Of a DNA stretch of 30,855 bases, positions 8,211-16,173 are shown one piece after another. A program made the translations under genes and the position numbers. Source of the DNA: an uncultured Corynebacterium sp. (GTDB lineage: Bacteria > Actinomycetota > Actinomycetes > Mycobacteriales > Mycobacteriaceae); the NCBI RefSeq assembly GCF_943914015.1, contig NZ_CALUAK010000017.1:1-30855 (forward strand), written 5' to 3'. Numbering within the stretch: the stretch's first letter is position 1; every line of letters starts with the position of its first letter. The notes under the pieces are model-generated. The model saw nothing but the letters and a program-made list of their open reading frames with translations, was not told the DNA's origin and did no database searches.

Positions 8211-8630
8211 ATGACTGATAACTCCACTAATCCCACGACCCCGGCTGGTATGGATGACGAGACAATAGAGTTCGCTTCCAAGGTTTTCAACCTCGCCCGC
8301 TCCGCCTCCCCAACGGACTCCGAGTTGCTTCTCGAATACGTGCGCGCCGGTGTGCCCGTGGATCTCACCAACGAGGACGGAAACACGCTGCTCATGCTCG
8401 CGGCTTACAGTGGCAATCGCTCCACGGTACGTGGTCTTCTCGATCTCGGTGCTGACGTCAACAGGCTTAATAAGCGCAACCAGTCCATCATCGCTGGCGC
8501 TCTTTTCAAGGGCGAGGATGAGATTGTGAAGGATCTTCTCCACACCGGTGCAAAGCTCGATATCGGCCACCCCACAGCAGTCGATACCGCGGCAATGTTC
8601 GGACGTCAGGCTCTCCTGCGCTCCGAATAA
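8211..8630 (+). CDS. Small ankyrin-repeat protein
   Basis: A 139-residue cytosolic protein made largely of ankyrin repeats. The consensus-like stretches DGNTLLMLAAYSGN (about residues 57-70) and LLDLGADVNRLNKRNQS are followed by a weaker third repeat (GEDEIVKDLLHTGAKLD) and a partial fourth. Ankyrin repeats mediate protein-protein binding; the partner is not evident. The ATG at 8211 is preceded by AAAGGA at 8201-8206, and the gene begins only 10 bp after the helicase stop, so translation is probably linked. Small ankyrin proteins sit near oxidative-stress genes in some bacteria (the ankB-type arrangement), and oxyR lies two genes downstream, but this is only contextual. Confidence 0.85.
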   Translation: MTDNSTNPTTPAGMDDETIEFASKVFNLARSASPTDSELLLEYVRAGVPVDLTNEDGNTLLMLAAYSGNRSTVRGLLDLGADVNRLNKRNQSIIAGALFKGEDEIVKDLLHTGAKLDIGHPTAVDTAAMFGRQALLRSE

Positions 8631-8673
8631 AGACACCTGGGCGCGCTACTCAGCGCTCCCCTCCGGTGCCCTA

Positions 8674-8682
8674 TGGTATAAC
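8674..8682 (+). promoter_or_regulatory. Extended -10 promoter for LysE-type exporter
   Basis: The sequence TGGTATAAC is an extended -10 box (TG-N-TATAAC) about 67 bp before the exporter start. It overlaps AACCTAA (8680-8686), identical to one arm of the DtxR operator consensus, but the other arm is not conserved. Confidence 0.6.
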
Positions 8683-8748
8683 CTAACGAGGTCTTTCCCG
8701 GCCTCGAACGAATTAAGTGACGGTTATATAAGAAAGGGGCACCGGACT

Positions 8749-9411
8749 GTGGCAAAGATGCTACTGACCATGCTCGTGCTCAATTTTGTCGGTATGGTCG
8801 CCCCAGGACCGGATATCTTCCTCGTCCTTCGTCTGGCTGTACGTTCACGTGCGCGAGCCCTTGGCGCAGCGTTTGGTGTCACCCTCGGCAATATCGTCTG
8901 GGTGACAATCACTGTTGCCGGCATCGCTGCTGTTCTCGTCACACATCCCGCGATCATGGTCTTTATCCAGGGCCTCGGTGGCATGTGGCTCGTATACCTC
9001 GGCCTTAAGACCCTCCGCTCCGGTACCCGCGAATGGAAGAACAGGAATAACGACCTCCAGCTCCCCGGCTCCGATGCACGTGACAGCAATCGTTCTATCC
9101 CCCAGGCCATTCGGATGGGCCTGTTCACCAACCTGTCTAACCCCAAGTTTCTACTCATCCTGCTGTCTCTTTTTGCACCACTGGTTCCGCCGCATCCCTC
9201 ACTGACGGTCTCACTTTCGATTATCACGGTCATGGGGCTTTCGACCTTGGCGTTTTTCTCTTTCCTCGCCGTCGTTGTCTCAACAAAAGCGATCCAGCAA
9301 AGGTTGCTCAAGGCAGGGTCGTATATCGACATGGGATCCGGCGCAATCTTCGCTGTCGTTGGTGCAACCTTCCTCTACGAAGCTGCTTCCCAAATCATTT
9401 CCGCCCTGTAA
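8749..9411 (+). CDS. LysE/RhtB family amino-acid exporter
   Basis: A 220-residue inner-membrane exporter of the LysE/RhtB superfamily, which pumps out amino acids or related small molecules. The N-terminus LVLNFVGMVAPGPDIFLVLR carries the family signature (PGPD), followed by about five further hydrophobic segments and the typical GLFTNLSNPKFLLILLSLF stretch in the middle. The actual substrate cannot be read from the sequence. The start is the GTG at 8749, with AAAGGGG at 8733-8739; the in-frame ATG at 8758 is a possible alternative. The longer open frame from 8548 overlaps the ankyrin-like gene and is not used. No clear intrinsic terminator follows. A promoter of its own separates it from the helicase-ankyrin operon. 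Confidence 0.88.
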   Translation: MAKMLLTMLVLNFVGMVAPGPDIFLVLRLAVRSRARALGAAFGVTLGNIVWVTITVAGIAAVLVTHPAIMVFIQGLGGMWLVYLGLKTLRSGTREWKNRNNDLQLPGSDARDSNRSIPQAIRMGLFTNLSNPKFLLILLSLFAPLVPPHPSLTVSLSIITVMGLSTLAFFSFLAVVVSTKAIQQRLLKAGSYIDMGSGAIFAVVGATFLYEAASQIISAL

Positions 9412-9944
9412 AACTCCTCCACCCGTTTTTCACCCCGACATCCACCGTACAGTCAAGCAAAGCGAACCTAACCACTCCCCCCGGTCACACTGGCCTTACA
9501 CCGCATGAACGTCAAATTTATTAGGTTTTACGTTTATAGGCAGCATCTTATAAACCTCCGACCTGGCTATATGCAATTTTTTTTATCCAGGAAATAACCC
9601 CCTTTTACTTTCACCTATAAAACATTAACCCCTACCCAAATTACCCTTTATCTAACGCGGAAATTACACACGTCCAGCAATCTCGCAGTTTACTTTGACT
9701 GTCCTCATAACCTAGGATTACGTGCAGTTTTCATAATTTCGTGAGCCGGTAACAAAACAGCGACAACGCGTGTGTTAAACATAATATATTCGCTAATTAG
9801 GCAAGTTTCATACTATTGTGACGGAATTCACTCCAATTTTTTACCCCTATTGGCCTGCAATGACGATTTATCATAAATGATTTTTTTATGTTTGTTTAGT
9901 GATTAGTTTACTTTGTAAGCCCAACGATAGGTTATTGTGTTGGT
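9412..9944. other. AT-rich exporter-oxyR intergenic region
   Basis: A 533-bp gap visibly much richer in A and T than the flanking genes. It contains GTTTATA-N10-TATAAAC (9532-9555), ATTTAT-C-ATAAAT (9866-9878) followed by a run of seven T, and CCAAC-N13-GTTGG (9921-9943) immediately before the oxyR start. No coding frame of note is seen on either strand. It probably carries the oxyR promoter and operators. Confidence 0.6.
9921..9943 (+). promoter_or_regulatory. Inverted repeat at oxyR start, candidate autoregulatory site
   Basis: CCAAC and GTTGG arms are separated by 13 bp, ending one base before the oxyR ATG. A possible -10 (TAGGTT, 9928-9933) lies inside it. LysR-type regulators commonly bind dyads at their own promoters; that OxyR binds here is inference. 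Confidence 0.4.
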
Positions 9945-10883
9945 ATGAGTAACAAAGACTACAAACCTACCCTCGCTCAAATCCGCACATTCGTCACGAT
10001 CGCGGAAAACAAGCACTTTGGTGCGGCAGCAAACAAGCTGAACATCTCCCAGCCCTCCCTCAGCCAGGCTCTCGTAGCCCTGGAAAACGGCCTCGGAATC
10101 CAGCTCATCGAGCGCTCCACCCGCCGCGTTCTTGTCACGCCTGTGGGCGAGGCTCTTCTGCCCTACGCAAAGCAGACCCTGGAAGCAGCGGATGCCTTTT
10201 ACAACCACGCACGTGGCGCTGATGGTTCCCTCACAGGACCGCTGACCATCGGCATTATCCCCACCGTCGCACCGTACATCCTCCCCAACGCCCTCACCGC
10301 GTTGAAGGAAGAGTACCCGGAGCTCAAACCCCGCATTGTCGAGGATCAGACCACCCACCTTGTGGATTCGCTCCGCGATGGCCACATCGATGTGAACCTC
10401 ATGGCACTGCCGTCGCACGCCTCCGGGCTCATTGATATTCCGCTGTATGAGGAGCCTTTCGTACTTGTCGTCCCGGAGGACAGCGAGTTCGCCGGTGCCA
10501 AGGATCTCAAGATCTCTGCACTTAATGACACCGAGCTTCTGCTTCTCGACGACGGGCACTGCTTGCGCGATCAGATCATCGATCTGTGTCGCTCCGCAGA
10601 TGTTAAGCCCGGGGTCTACAGCCGTGTTACTCGAGCAGCAAGCCTCACCACCGTCGTGCAATGTGTTGCCAATGGCATGGGCTCCACCCTCCTGCCGGTA
10701 TCGGCGCTCCACTCCGAGATCCACCGTCCTGGCCTGGCATTCGCCACCTTCGCAGAGGATGCCGATGCTCGTCGCACCATTGGTCTCGTACACCGCTCGT
10801 CCAGTTCCCGCACCGCAGAAATCGAGCAGCTGGGCACCGTGTTCAAGAACGCCTACGACGCAGTTCCAGAAAAGGATCTGTAA
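9945..10883 (+). CDS. oxyR: OxyR peroxide-responsive LysR-type regulator
   Basis: A 312-residue LysR-family regulator of the hydrogen-peroxide response (catalase, Dps and similar genes). The N-terminal winged helix-turn-helix covers about residues 6-65 (AQIRTFVTIAENKHFGAAAN, then SQPSLSQAL). The effector domain holds the diagnostic OxyR element DDGHCLRDQ with Cys206 and the second cysteine Cys215, which match the redox pair Cys199/Cys208 of E. coli OxyR. The length is normal and the frame intact. The ATG at 9945 has no Shine-Dalgarno; a -10-like box 11 nt upstream suggests a nearly leaderless mRNA. It is followed by a perfect terminator, so it is monocistronic. In C. glutamicum and C. diphtheriae OxyR acts mainly as a repressor; I infer the same here. 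Confidence 0.95.
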   Translation: MSNKDYKPTLAQIRTFVTIAENKHFGAAANKLNISQPSLSQALVALENGLGIQLIERSTRRVLVTPVGEALLPYAKQTLEAADAFYNHARGADGSLTGPLTIGIIPTVAPYILPNALTALKEEYPELKPRIVEDQTTHLVDSLRDGHIDVNLMALPSHASGLIDIPLYEEPFVLVVPEDSEFAGAKDLKISALNDTELLLLDDGHCLRDQIIDLCRSADVKPGVYSRVTRAASLTTVVQCVANGMGSTLLPVSALHSEIHRPGLAFATFAEDADARRTIGLVHRSSSSRTAEIEQLGTVFKNAYDAVPEKDL

Positions 10884-10942
10884 ACGAGGTATTACAGGCT
10901 GTAGTCTTAGGCCTTGCCGGTTTCCGGCGATGAGCCACCAGT

Positions 10943-10982
10943 CCGGTGTGTTACTCCATGGCTAACACACCGGCTTTGTTTT
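10943..10982 (+). terminator. Intrinsic terminator after oxyR
   Basis: A perfect 11-bp stem (10943-10953 with 10963-10973) with a 9-nt loop is followed by CTTTGTTTT. Confidence 0.9.
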
Positions 10983-10991
10983 ATCCGCTAC

Positions 10992-11021
10992 TTGGTCAGT
11001 CCTAGCAATACCACCTAGAAT
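10992..11021 (+). promoter_or_regulatory. hrpA promoter that decides the start codon
   Basis: TTGGTC (10992-10997) and TAGAAT (11016-11021) are spaced by 18 bp, a good sigma-A type promoter. The first in-frame ATG (11020) lies inside the -10 box, so transcription must begin downstream of it. The ATG at 11032, 10 nt past the box, is therefore the likely start of a leaderless message. Confidence 0.7.
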
Positions 11022-11031
11022 GTTCGGCGAC

Positions 11032-14000
11032 ATGACTAACTCTTCGACGTCCAAAAACTCCCTCTACGCCCGTCTCTCCAATGTCCGCCTCCAGGATGAA
11101 CGGCGGTTTCGCGCACGTCTGAAAAAGGCACGCACAGAACGGGCACTGGAAGCTATCGAAAAGGACCTCGTCCACGCGGAAAAGCGCATGGCAGGTATCT
11201 TCTCACGGATTCCGGAGGTAACCTACCCCACTGAACTTCCCGTCAGTGGGCGCGTCGAGGATATCGCCGATGCGATTAAGAATAACCAGGTTGTCATCAT
11301 CGCCGGTGAAACCGGCTCGGGTAAAACTACGCAGATTCCCAAAATCTGTCTGGATATTGGGCGTGGCAGGCGCGGCATGATCGGGCACACTCAGCCCCGC
11401 AGGCTCGCGGCCCGAACGGTGGCAGAGCGCATCGCCGACGAGGTTGGTCAAGAGATTGGCGAGTCCGTAGGTTACGCCATCCGGTTTGATGACAAGGTGG
11501 GGCCACACACGGCAGTCAAGATTATGACTGACGGTATTCTTCTCGCCGAGATGCAGCGAGATCGTTTCCTCAACGCGTACGACACCATCATTATTGACGA
11601 GGCACACGAGCGCTCACTCAACATTGACTTTATCCTTGGCTACCTCAAGAGGCTTCTTCCCAAGCGTCCCGACCTGAAGGTCATTATTACGTCGGCGACT
11701 ATTGACCCCGAACGATTTGCCCATCATTTTGCGGATCGTCAGGGCAATCCAGCTCCCGTTGTAGAGGTGTCCGGTCGAACGTACCCCGTGGAGATTCGCT
11801 ACAGACCACTCGTGAGAATGCAGGGAGACAAAGAGGTAGCCATCGACGAACTCGACGGTCTCACACATGCACTTGACGAGCTCATGAACGAGGGACCAGG
11901 AGACATCCTCTGCTTCTTCGCTGGCGAACGCGATATCCGCGATGCCATGGATGCAATCGTCGCTCGCAAATACAAAGATGTGGAAGTCACTCCCCTCTTT
12001 GGTCGCTTGTCCAACGCCGAGCAACACCGCGTCTTTTCTTCCCACCGCGGGAGGAGAATCGTCCTGGCAACAAACATTGCGGAGACATCTCTGACAGTGC
12101 CTGGAATTCACTACGTCGTCGACACTGGTCTCGCACGCATCTCCCGCTACTCCAACCGCACCAAAGTGCAGCGACTTCCTATCGAGCCGATTAGTCAAGC
12201 CTCGGCAAACCAGCGGTCAGGCCGCTGTGGCCGTGTGGCAAACGGCATCGCCATTCGGCTTTATTCCGAGGAAGACTTCGAGGCCAGACCAGAATTCACG
12301 GACCCAGAAATCCATCGCACCAACCTCGCTAGCGTTATCCTCCAAATGGCTCTGCTCAAGCTGGGAGATATCCGCAACTTCCCCTTCGTCCAGGCACCCG
12401 ACGAGAAATCCATTCGAAACGGTATCCAACTACTTTTGGAACTTGGAGCAATCGTCGAGCAGCATACGCATGATGCGTCGCCAAAGCTCACCGATATCGG
12501 GCGACAAATCGCACGGATCCCTGTAGACCCGCGCCTCGCCCGCATGCTCATCGAGGCAGAGAAGATGCACGTTCTCGCACCGGTGACCATTATCGTTGCT
12601 GCTCTCAGCTTGCAGGATATTCGCGAGCGCCCAATGGACAAGCAGCAGCAGGCGGACCAGATGCATTCGCGTTTTAAGGACAAGGGCTCGGATCTCATGA
12701 GCTACCTTGCTCTGTGGGCATACTTGTGTTCTCTAAAGAGCAGGCTGTCAGGCAATCAGTTCCGGAAGCGGCTTCAACGCGAATTCCTCCACTACATGCG
12801 TTCACGCGAATGGCGGGACCTGATCCGCCAGCTGGTCAGTGTCTACGAGGACCTCTATTGGAACGTCGATACCACTAAACTGTGGTGCGAAGATATACCT
12901 GACCTTACGTCCTCGCCGAATCTTGGTGGCGGGGCTGGCTCCAAGCAAGAGAAGAAATCCGCGCCGGCGACACCGGTTGAGGCCGCGCACTCGTACTTCA
13001 CAGACCCGGACTCCATCCACAAAGCACTCCTTAGCGGTCTGCTTTCGCATATCGGTGTGCGCAAGGGAGATTCAAAGGAGTTTTCCGGAGCACGAGGGAC
13101 ATCGTTTCTCATCTTCCCCGGATCTGGTCTAGCGAAGAAGCCTCCGGAGTTCATCATGGCTTCCGAGCTCGTCGATACGTCTCGACTGTGGGCTCGCGGT
13201 GTCGCTGCGACCAACCCTGAGTGGGTGGAAGAGCTTGCTCCGCACCTGTTGAAGCGTACGTATTCGGAGCCGACCTGGTCGAAGAAGCGCTGCGCTGCGA
13301 TGGTGCATGAAAAAACTCTCGTCTACGGTGTACCGATCATTGCCGATCGCCTCGTGCAGTACGGGTCTATCGATGAAGAAGCTGCCCGCGACATGTTCAT
13401 TCGGCACGCCCTCGTGCAAGGTGAATGGACCACGCACCATCGCTTCTACCACGAAAACCAGGAGAAGCTGGAGCAGGTGCGCGACCTGGAGGAAAAGGCC
13501 CGCCGCCGCGACATCACTGTCGATGACGACACGCTGTTCGGATTTTATGACCGTATCCTCCCCAGTCACATCACGTCGGGAATCCGTTTCGATCATTGGT
13601 GGAAGCGGCGTCGGCAGAAGGATCCGCATCTCCTCGATTTCGATGTGGACAAGCTAGTCAACCCCGACGCAGATACCGTCGCGGAAGAAAGCTTCCCTGA
13701 TGCGTGGCATCAGGGTTCCCTCGAATTCGAGCTGTCCTATCACTTCGAACCTGGTTCGCCTTTCGACGGCGTTACGGTGCTCATTCCTCTTCCCCTCCTG
13801 GCCACCGTCGATCCCGAGCCCTTCACGTGGCAGGTTCAGGGGCTTCGCCAGGAATTGGTTACGGAGCTCATTCGTAGCCTTCCTAAGCATTATCGACGCC
13901 TTTTGGTACCGGCTCCTGACTACGCAGCGAAGGTTCTGCCCCGGTTGATCCCCTACGAGGGAAACATCGTCGACCAGCTCACATCTGTCTTCCATTCCCT

Positions 14001-15042
14001 CGGCTTGCGGAATGTGGAGCCAGCAGACTTTGACCTCTCGTCCGTGTCACCGCACGTTCAGGTAACTTTCGCGGCGATCGACAAGCACGGCAAGATCAAG
14101 GATTCTGACAAGGATCTGCAGGCGTTACAAAACAGGCGCTCTCGCCAAATTCGCTCGTCGATAGGCAAGGCTGCCAAATCGTCCTCCTCTAATCTGGTGC
14201 GCTCCTGGACCAAGGAAAATCTCGGTAGTGTTCCAGAGACCGTGAATACGGAGGTAGACGGCCAGAAGGTTACCGCTTATCCTGCGCTCGTCGCGGATAA
14301 GGGTGGCTTCAAGGTGCAGGCGATGCCGACAAAGGCTGCTGCCGAGATGTCCATGGTGCAAGCGACCATGACGATGCTTTTGTCCGCTGTTACCGTCGGT
14401 ACCAAGGCGATGCTGAAGGGCCTGCCACTGCAGCAGCGTGTCGCTGTGGAAAACTACCCGCACGGCGGTGCTGACGGCCTGGTTAACGATGCCCGGATCG
14501 CTGCCATCAGGGATTTGATGATTGCACACGGTGGGCCTGTTCGTTCCCCGGATGAGTTCGAGGATCTAAAAAAGAAGGTCGCAGCGGATGCGCCTTCTTA
14601 TGTTCGCCAAACGGTTACCGCACTGGCACCAGCACTCTACGAGTATGAAGCGCTGCGTGAAGAACTCAAGAATTGGGATGGCCCGGCCATCGATGACATA
14701 CGGAAACAGCTGAATACCATCGTGCCGCCGAACGCCGTATCGACGTTTGGCATCACCCGCCTCAAACATTTGAAGCGGTACATCCAAGCAGCACGAATCC
14801 GCCTGGAAGACCTGGAAGCCCAGCCAGACAAGGACGGCGAGCGTCAGGATGTTGTTGATCGCGTGACGGGGCAGCTTGCCTCAAAACTGAAGAAGCTGCC
14901 TAAATCATCAGCTCACAGCAAGAAGGTGAAGGACATCATCTGGCTGATCCAGGAACTGCGTGTCAGCCTTTTCGCCCAGCGCCTCGGGACCGCGCAAAAG
15001 GTCTCAGAAAAGAAGATCTCCAAACAGATCAGTGCGCTCTAG
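11032..15042 (+). CDS. hrpA: HrpA-type DEAH-box ATP-dependent RNA helicase
   Basis: A 1336-residue cytosolic DEAH-box helicase of the HrpA type, close to the ~1300 residues of the E. coli protein; in E. coli HrpA has been linked to mRNA processing and to stalled ribosomes. Motifs in order: Walker A GETGSGKTT (92-100), DEAH (189-192), SAT (221-223) and motif VI QRSGRCGR (394-401). Then come the winged-helix and HA2 regions, the OB-fold part and a long C-terminal domain (DUF3418 type) filling the second half. The start at 11032 is preferred over 11020 because the -10 box covers the latter. The gene is monocistronic and ends tail to tail with nrdR, the two stop codons overlapping in CTAG at 15039-15042. 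The frame is intact throughout. Confidence 0.95.
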   Translation: MTNSSTSKNSLYARLSNVRLQDERRFRARLKKARTERALEAIEKDLVHAEKRMAGIFSRIPEVTYPTELPVSGRVEDIADAIKNNQVVIIAGETGSGKTTQIPKICLDIGRGRRGMIGHTQPRRLAARTVAERIADEVGQEIGESVGYAIRFDDKVGPHTAVKIMTDGILLAEMQRDRFLNAYDTIIIDEAHERSLNIDFILGYLKRLLPKRPDLKVIITSATIDPERFAHHFADRQGNPAPVVEVSGRTYPVEIRYRPLVRMQGDKEVAIDELDGLTHALDELMNEGPGDILCFFAGERDIRDAMDAIVARKYKDVEVTPLFGRLSNAEQHRVFSSHRGRRIVLATNIAETSLTVPGIHYVVDTGLARISRYSNRTKVQRLPIEPISQASANQRSGRCGRVANGIAIRLYSEEDFEARPEFTDPEIHRTNLASVILQMALLKLGDIRNFPFVQAPDEKSIRNGIQLLLELGAIVEQHTHDASPKLTDIGRQIARIPVDPRLARMLIEAEKMHVLAPVTIIVAALSLQDIRERPMDKQQQADQMHSRFKDKGSDLMSYLALWAYLCSLKSRLSGNQFRKRLQREFLHYMRSREWRDLIRQLVSVYEDLYWNVDTTKLWCEDIPDLTSSPNLGGGAGSKQEKKSAPATPVEAAHSYFTDPDSIHKALLSGLLSHIGVRKGDSKEFSGARGTSFLIFPGSGLAKKPPEFIMASELVDTSRLWARGVAATNPEWVEELAPHLLKRTYSEPTWSKKRCAAMVHEKTLVYGVPIIADRLVQYGSIDEEAARDMFIRHALVQGEWTTHHRFYHENQEKLEQVRDLEEKARRRDITVDDDTLFGFYDRILPSHITSGIRFDHWWKRRRQKDPHLLDFDVDKLVNPDADTVAEESFPDAWHQGSLEFELSYHFEPGSPFDGVTVLIPLPLLATVDPEPFTWQVQGLRQELVTELIRSLPKHYRRLLVPAPDYAAKVLPRLIPYEGNIVDQLTSVFHSLGLRNVEPADFDLSSVSPHVQVTFAAIDKHGKIKDSDKDLQALQNRRSRQIRSSIGKAAKSSSSNLVRSWTKENLGSVPETVNTEVDGQKVTAYPALVADKGGFKVQAMPTKAAAEMSMVQATMTMLLSAVTVGTKAMLKGLPLQQRVAVENYPHGGADGLVNDARIAAIRDLMIAHGGPVRSPDEFEDLKKKVAADAPSYVRQTVTALAPALYEYEALREELKNWDGPAIDDIRKQLNTIVPPNAVSTFGITRLKHLKRYIQAARIRLEDLEAQPDKDGERQDVVDRVTGQLASKLKKLPKSSAHSKKVKDIIWLIQELRVSLFAQRLGTAQKVSEKKISKQISAL

Positions 15043-15503
15043 ATGCGGTTTTCGCGTCGCTCGTCGCGGCGCAACTGCCTAATCTCCTTTTCGAAATCAT
15101 CCGCGGAGTCAAAAGACTTGTACACGGAGGCGAATCGGAGATAGGCGACCTCATCGAGATCGCGGAGCGGGCGAAGAATGGCCTTGCCAATATCGTTGGC
15201 TGGGATTTGCGATGAACCTTTTTGTCGAACGGTGAGCTCAACTTCCTGTGCGAGCTTTTTGAGGGAGTCTTCCGATACGGATCGTCCTTGGCACGCGCGC
15301 CGTACACCCCGAATAACCTTTTCACGGCTAAAGGGCTCAGTGAGCCCATTGCGTTTAAGTACTAGAAGCACCGCTTGCTCCATTGTGGTAAAGCGCCCCT
15401 TGCACTGCGGGCACTCACGCCTGCGCCTAATTGCGCTCCCCTGATCAACTACGCGCGAATCAATGACGCGGCTGGTTGCACACTTACAAAACGGACAGTG
15501 CAT
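15039..15503 (-). CDS. nrdR: NrdR transcriptional repressor of ribonucleotide reductase genes
   Basis: A 154-residue zinc-ribbon/ATP-cone regulator that senses dNTP/ATP levels and represses nrd operons. The zinc ribbon has Cys3, Cys6, Cys31 and Cys34 (MHCPFC and ECPQC). The ATP-cone follows at about residues 46-136 (LVLKRNGLTEPFSREKV at its beginning). The start at 15503 is fixed by the family N-terminus MHCPFC and by a clear Shine-Dalgarno GAGGAG about 6 nt upstream; five earlier in-frame codons are not used. It lies downstream of the divS-like gene on the same strand with about 100 bp between them, so readthrough from the SOS-controlled divS promoter is possible. Its 3' end overlaps the hrpA stop by four bases. 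Confidence 0.95.
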   Translation of the reverse strand: MHCPFCKCATSRVIDSRVVDQGSAIRRRRECPQCKGRFTTMEQAVLLVLKRNGLTEPFSREKVIRGVRRACQGRSVSEDSLKKLAQEVELTVRQKGSSQIPANDIGKAILRPLRDLDEVAYLRFASVYKSFDSADDFEKEIRQLRRDERRENRI

Positions 15504-15534
15504 TAATCTCCTCACCACCTACCAAAACCAAAAA

Positions 15535-15548
15535 ACGAGAATTCTCGT
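15535..15548 (-). promoter_or_regulatory. Palindrome between divS-like gene and nrdR
   Basis: ACGAGAATTCTCGT is a perfect 14-bp palindrome. On the minus strand it is followed by TTTTT, so as RNA it gives a 5-bp stem, an AATT loop and a U-run. It could be a weak terminator or attenuator, or an operator for nrdR. Confidence 0.4.
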
Positions 15549-15603
15549 CTCGCTGCCCCTCTCAGCTTAGTGACGTGTGCGAAGCTGCCCACTTTCTCGC
15601 TGC

Positions 15604-15984
15604 TTATTGAGCTACAAGAGAGGTCTCAAGCTGTGCGATATCCTCGCTCATCTGCTGTTCCCCTGATCCCATAAACAGAGACCCGATAAGAACAAGGCCA
15701 AAAAGCAGGCCGATACCCATATCTCGGGCCTTAGCCCCAAGCGATGAGACCGTCGCTCTTTCGCTCGTGGCCGTATTTTCGTTCGAAGGCTTGAATGCGC
15801 TGTCGTGGCAAAGAACTGAACGTGTAGATGTTCGATAACCGCCAGGTACGGTTCGAACGGTATGCCCTCGACGTCCCACGCCCGAGGGTGCCCCACCGTT
15901 CCAGACAGCGGCAGCAGGAACCACGTTGTGGCGGTAACCATTCACGCTGTTAACCTGTTGTACGTTCCTCATTGCAAGTGACAT
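15604..15984 (-). CDS. divS: Small membrane protein in the position of divS (SOS cell-division suppressor)
   Basis: A 126-residue protein with one clear transmembrane segment near the C-terminus (about residues 89-106, MGIGLLFGLVLIGSLF) and a basic, Gly/Ser/Thr-rich N-terminal part. No LysM or enzymatic domain is visible. The assignment rests on position: directly divergent from lexA and upstream of nrdR, where C. glutamicum has divS, an SOS-induced protein that blocks septum formation; mycobacteria carry the related Rv2719c/ChiZ beside lexA. The ATG at 15984 is supported by AAGGAAG about 7 nt upstream. Sequence similarity to DivS cannot be verified here, so the gene symbol is tentative. Expected regulation is LexA repression from the shared intergenic region. 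Confidence 0.6.
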   Translation of the reverse strand: MSLAMRNVQQVNSVNGYRHNVVPAAAVWNGGAPSGVGRRGHTVRTVPGGYRTSTRSVLCHDSAFKPSNENTATSERATVSSLGAKARDMGIGLLFGLVLIGSLFMGSGEQQMSEDIAQLETSLVAQ

Positions 15985-16144
15985 TTTTTATCTTCCTTTG
16001 TTTGTCTTTCATGTACGCGACATACCCTACAATTACAGGGCCACGCGTCGCGTCACTTTTCGAACACACACTCATATTAGAACATCTGAGCGAGACTGTA
16101 AAGCCGGTTTACACTCACCATTTTTCGACATTCCCTCAACCCTC

Positions 16145-16160
16145 TCGAACACCTGTTGTA
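16145..16160 (+). promoter_or_regulatory. SOS box (LexA operator) of lexA
   Basis: TCGAACACCTGTTGTA matches 12 of 14 defined positions of the corynebacterial LexA consensus TCGAAMANNTGTTCGA. It overlaps the expected -35 and spacer of an extended -10 promoter (TGCTAGAAT, 16166-16173), as expected for autorepression. A second half-site, TCGAACA at 16060-16066, lies nearer the divS-like gene. Confidence 0.75.
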
Positions 16161-16165
16161 TTTTT

Positions 16166-16173
16166 GCTAGAAT
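16166..16173 (+). promoter_or_regulatory. lexA -10 box
   Basis: TAGAAT at 16168-16173 is preceded by the bases TTGC, giving an extended -10-like element. The transcription start would be near 16180, leaving a leader of about 77 nt before lexA. Confidence 0.6.

Noticed and set aside
8548..8748. Extended N-terminus of the LysE-type exporter
   Set aside because: It overlaps the ankyrin-like gene and the exporter's own promoter; the family N-terminus begins just after 8749.
9840..9900. Intrinsic terminator for the exporter at ATTTATCATAAAT plus T-run
   Set aside because: The stem is all A/T with a one-base centre and lies about 450 bp after the gene, so it is more likely an AT-rich dyad than a working terminator.
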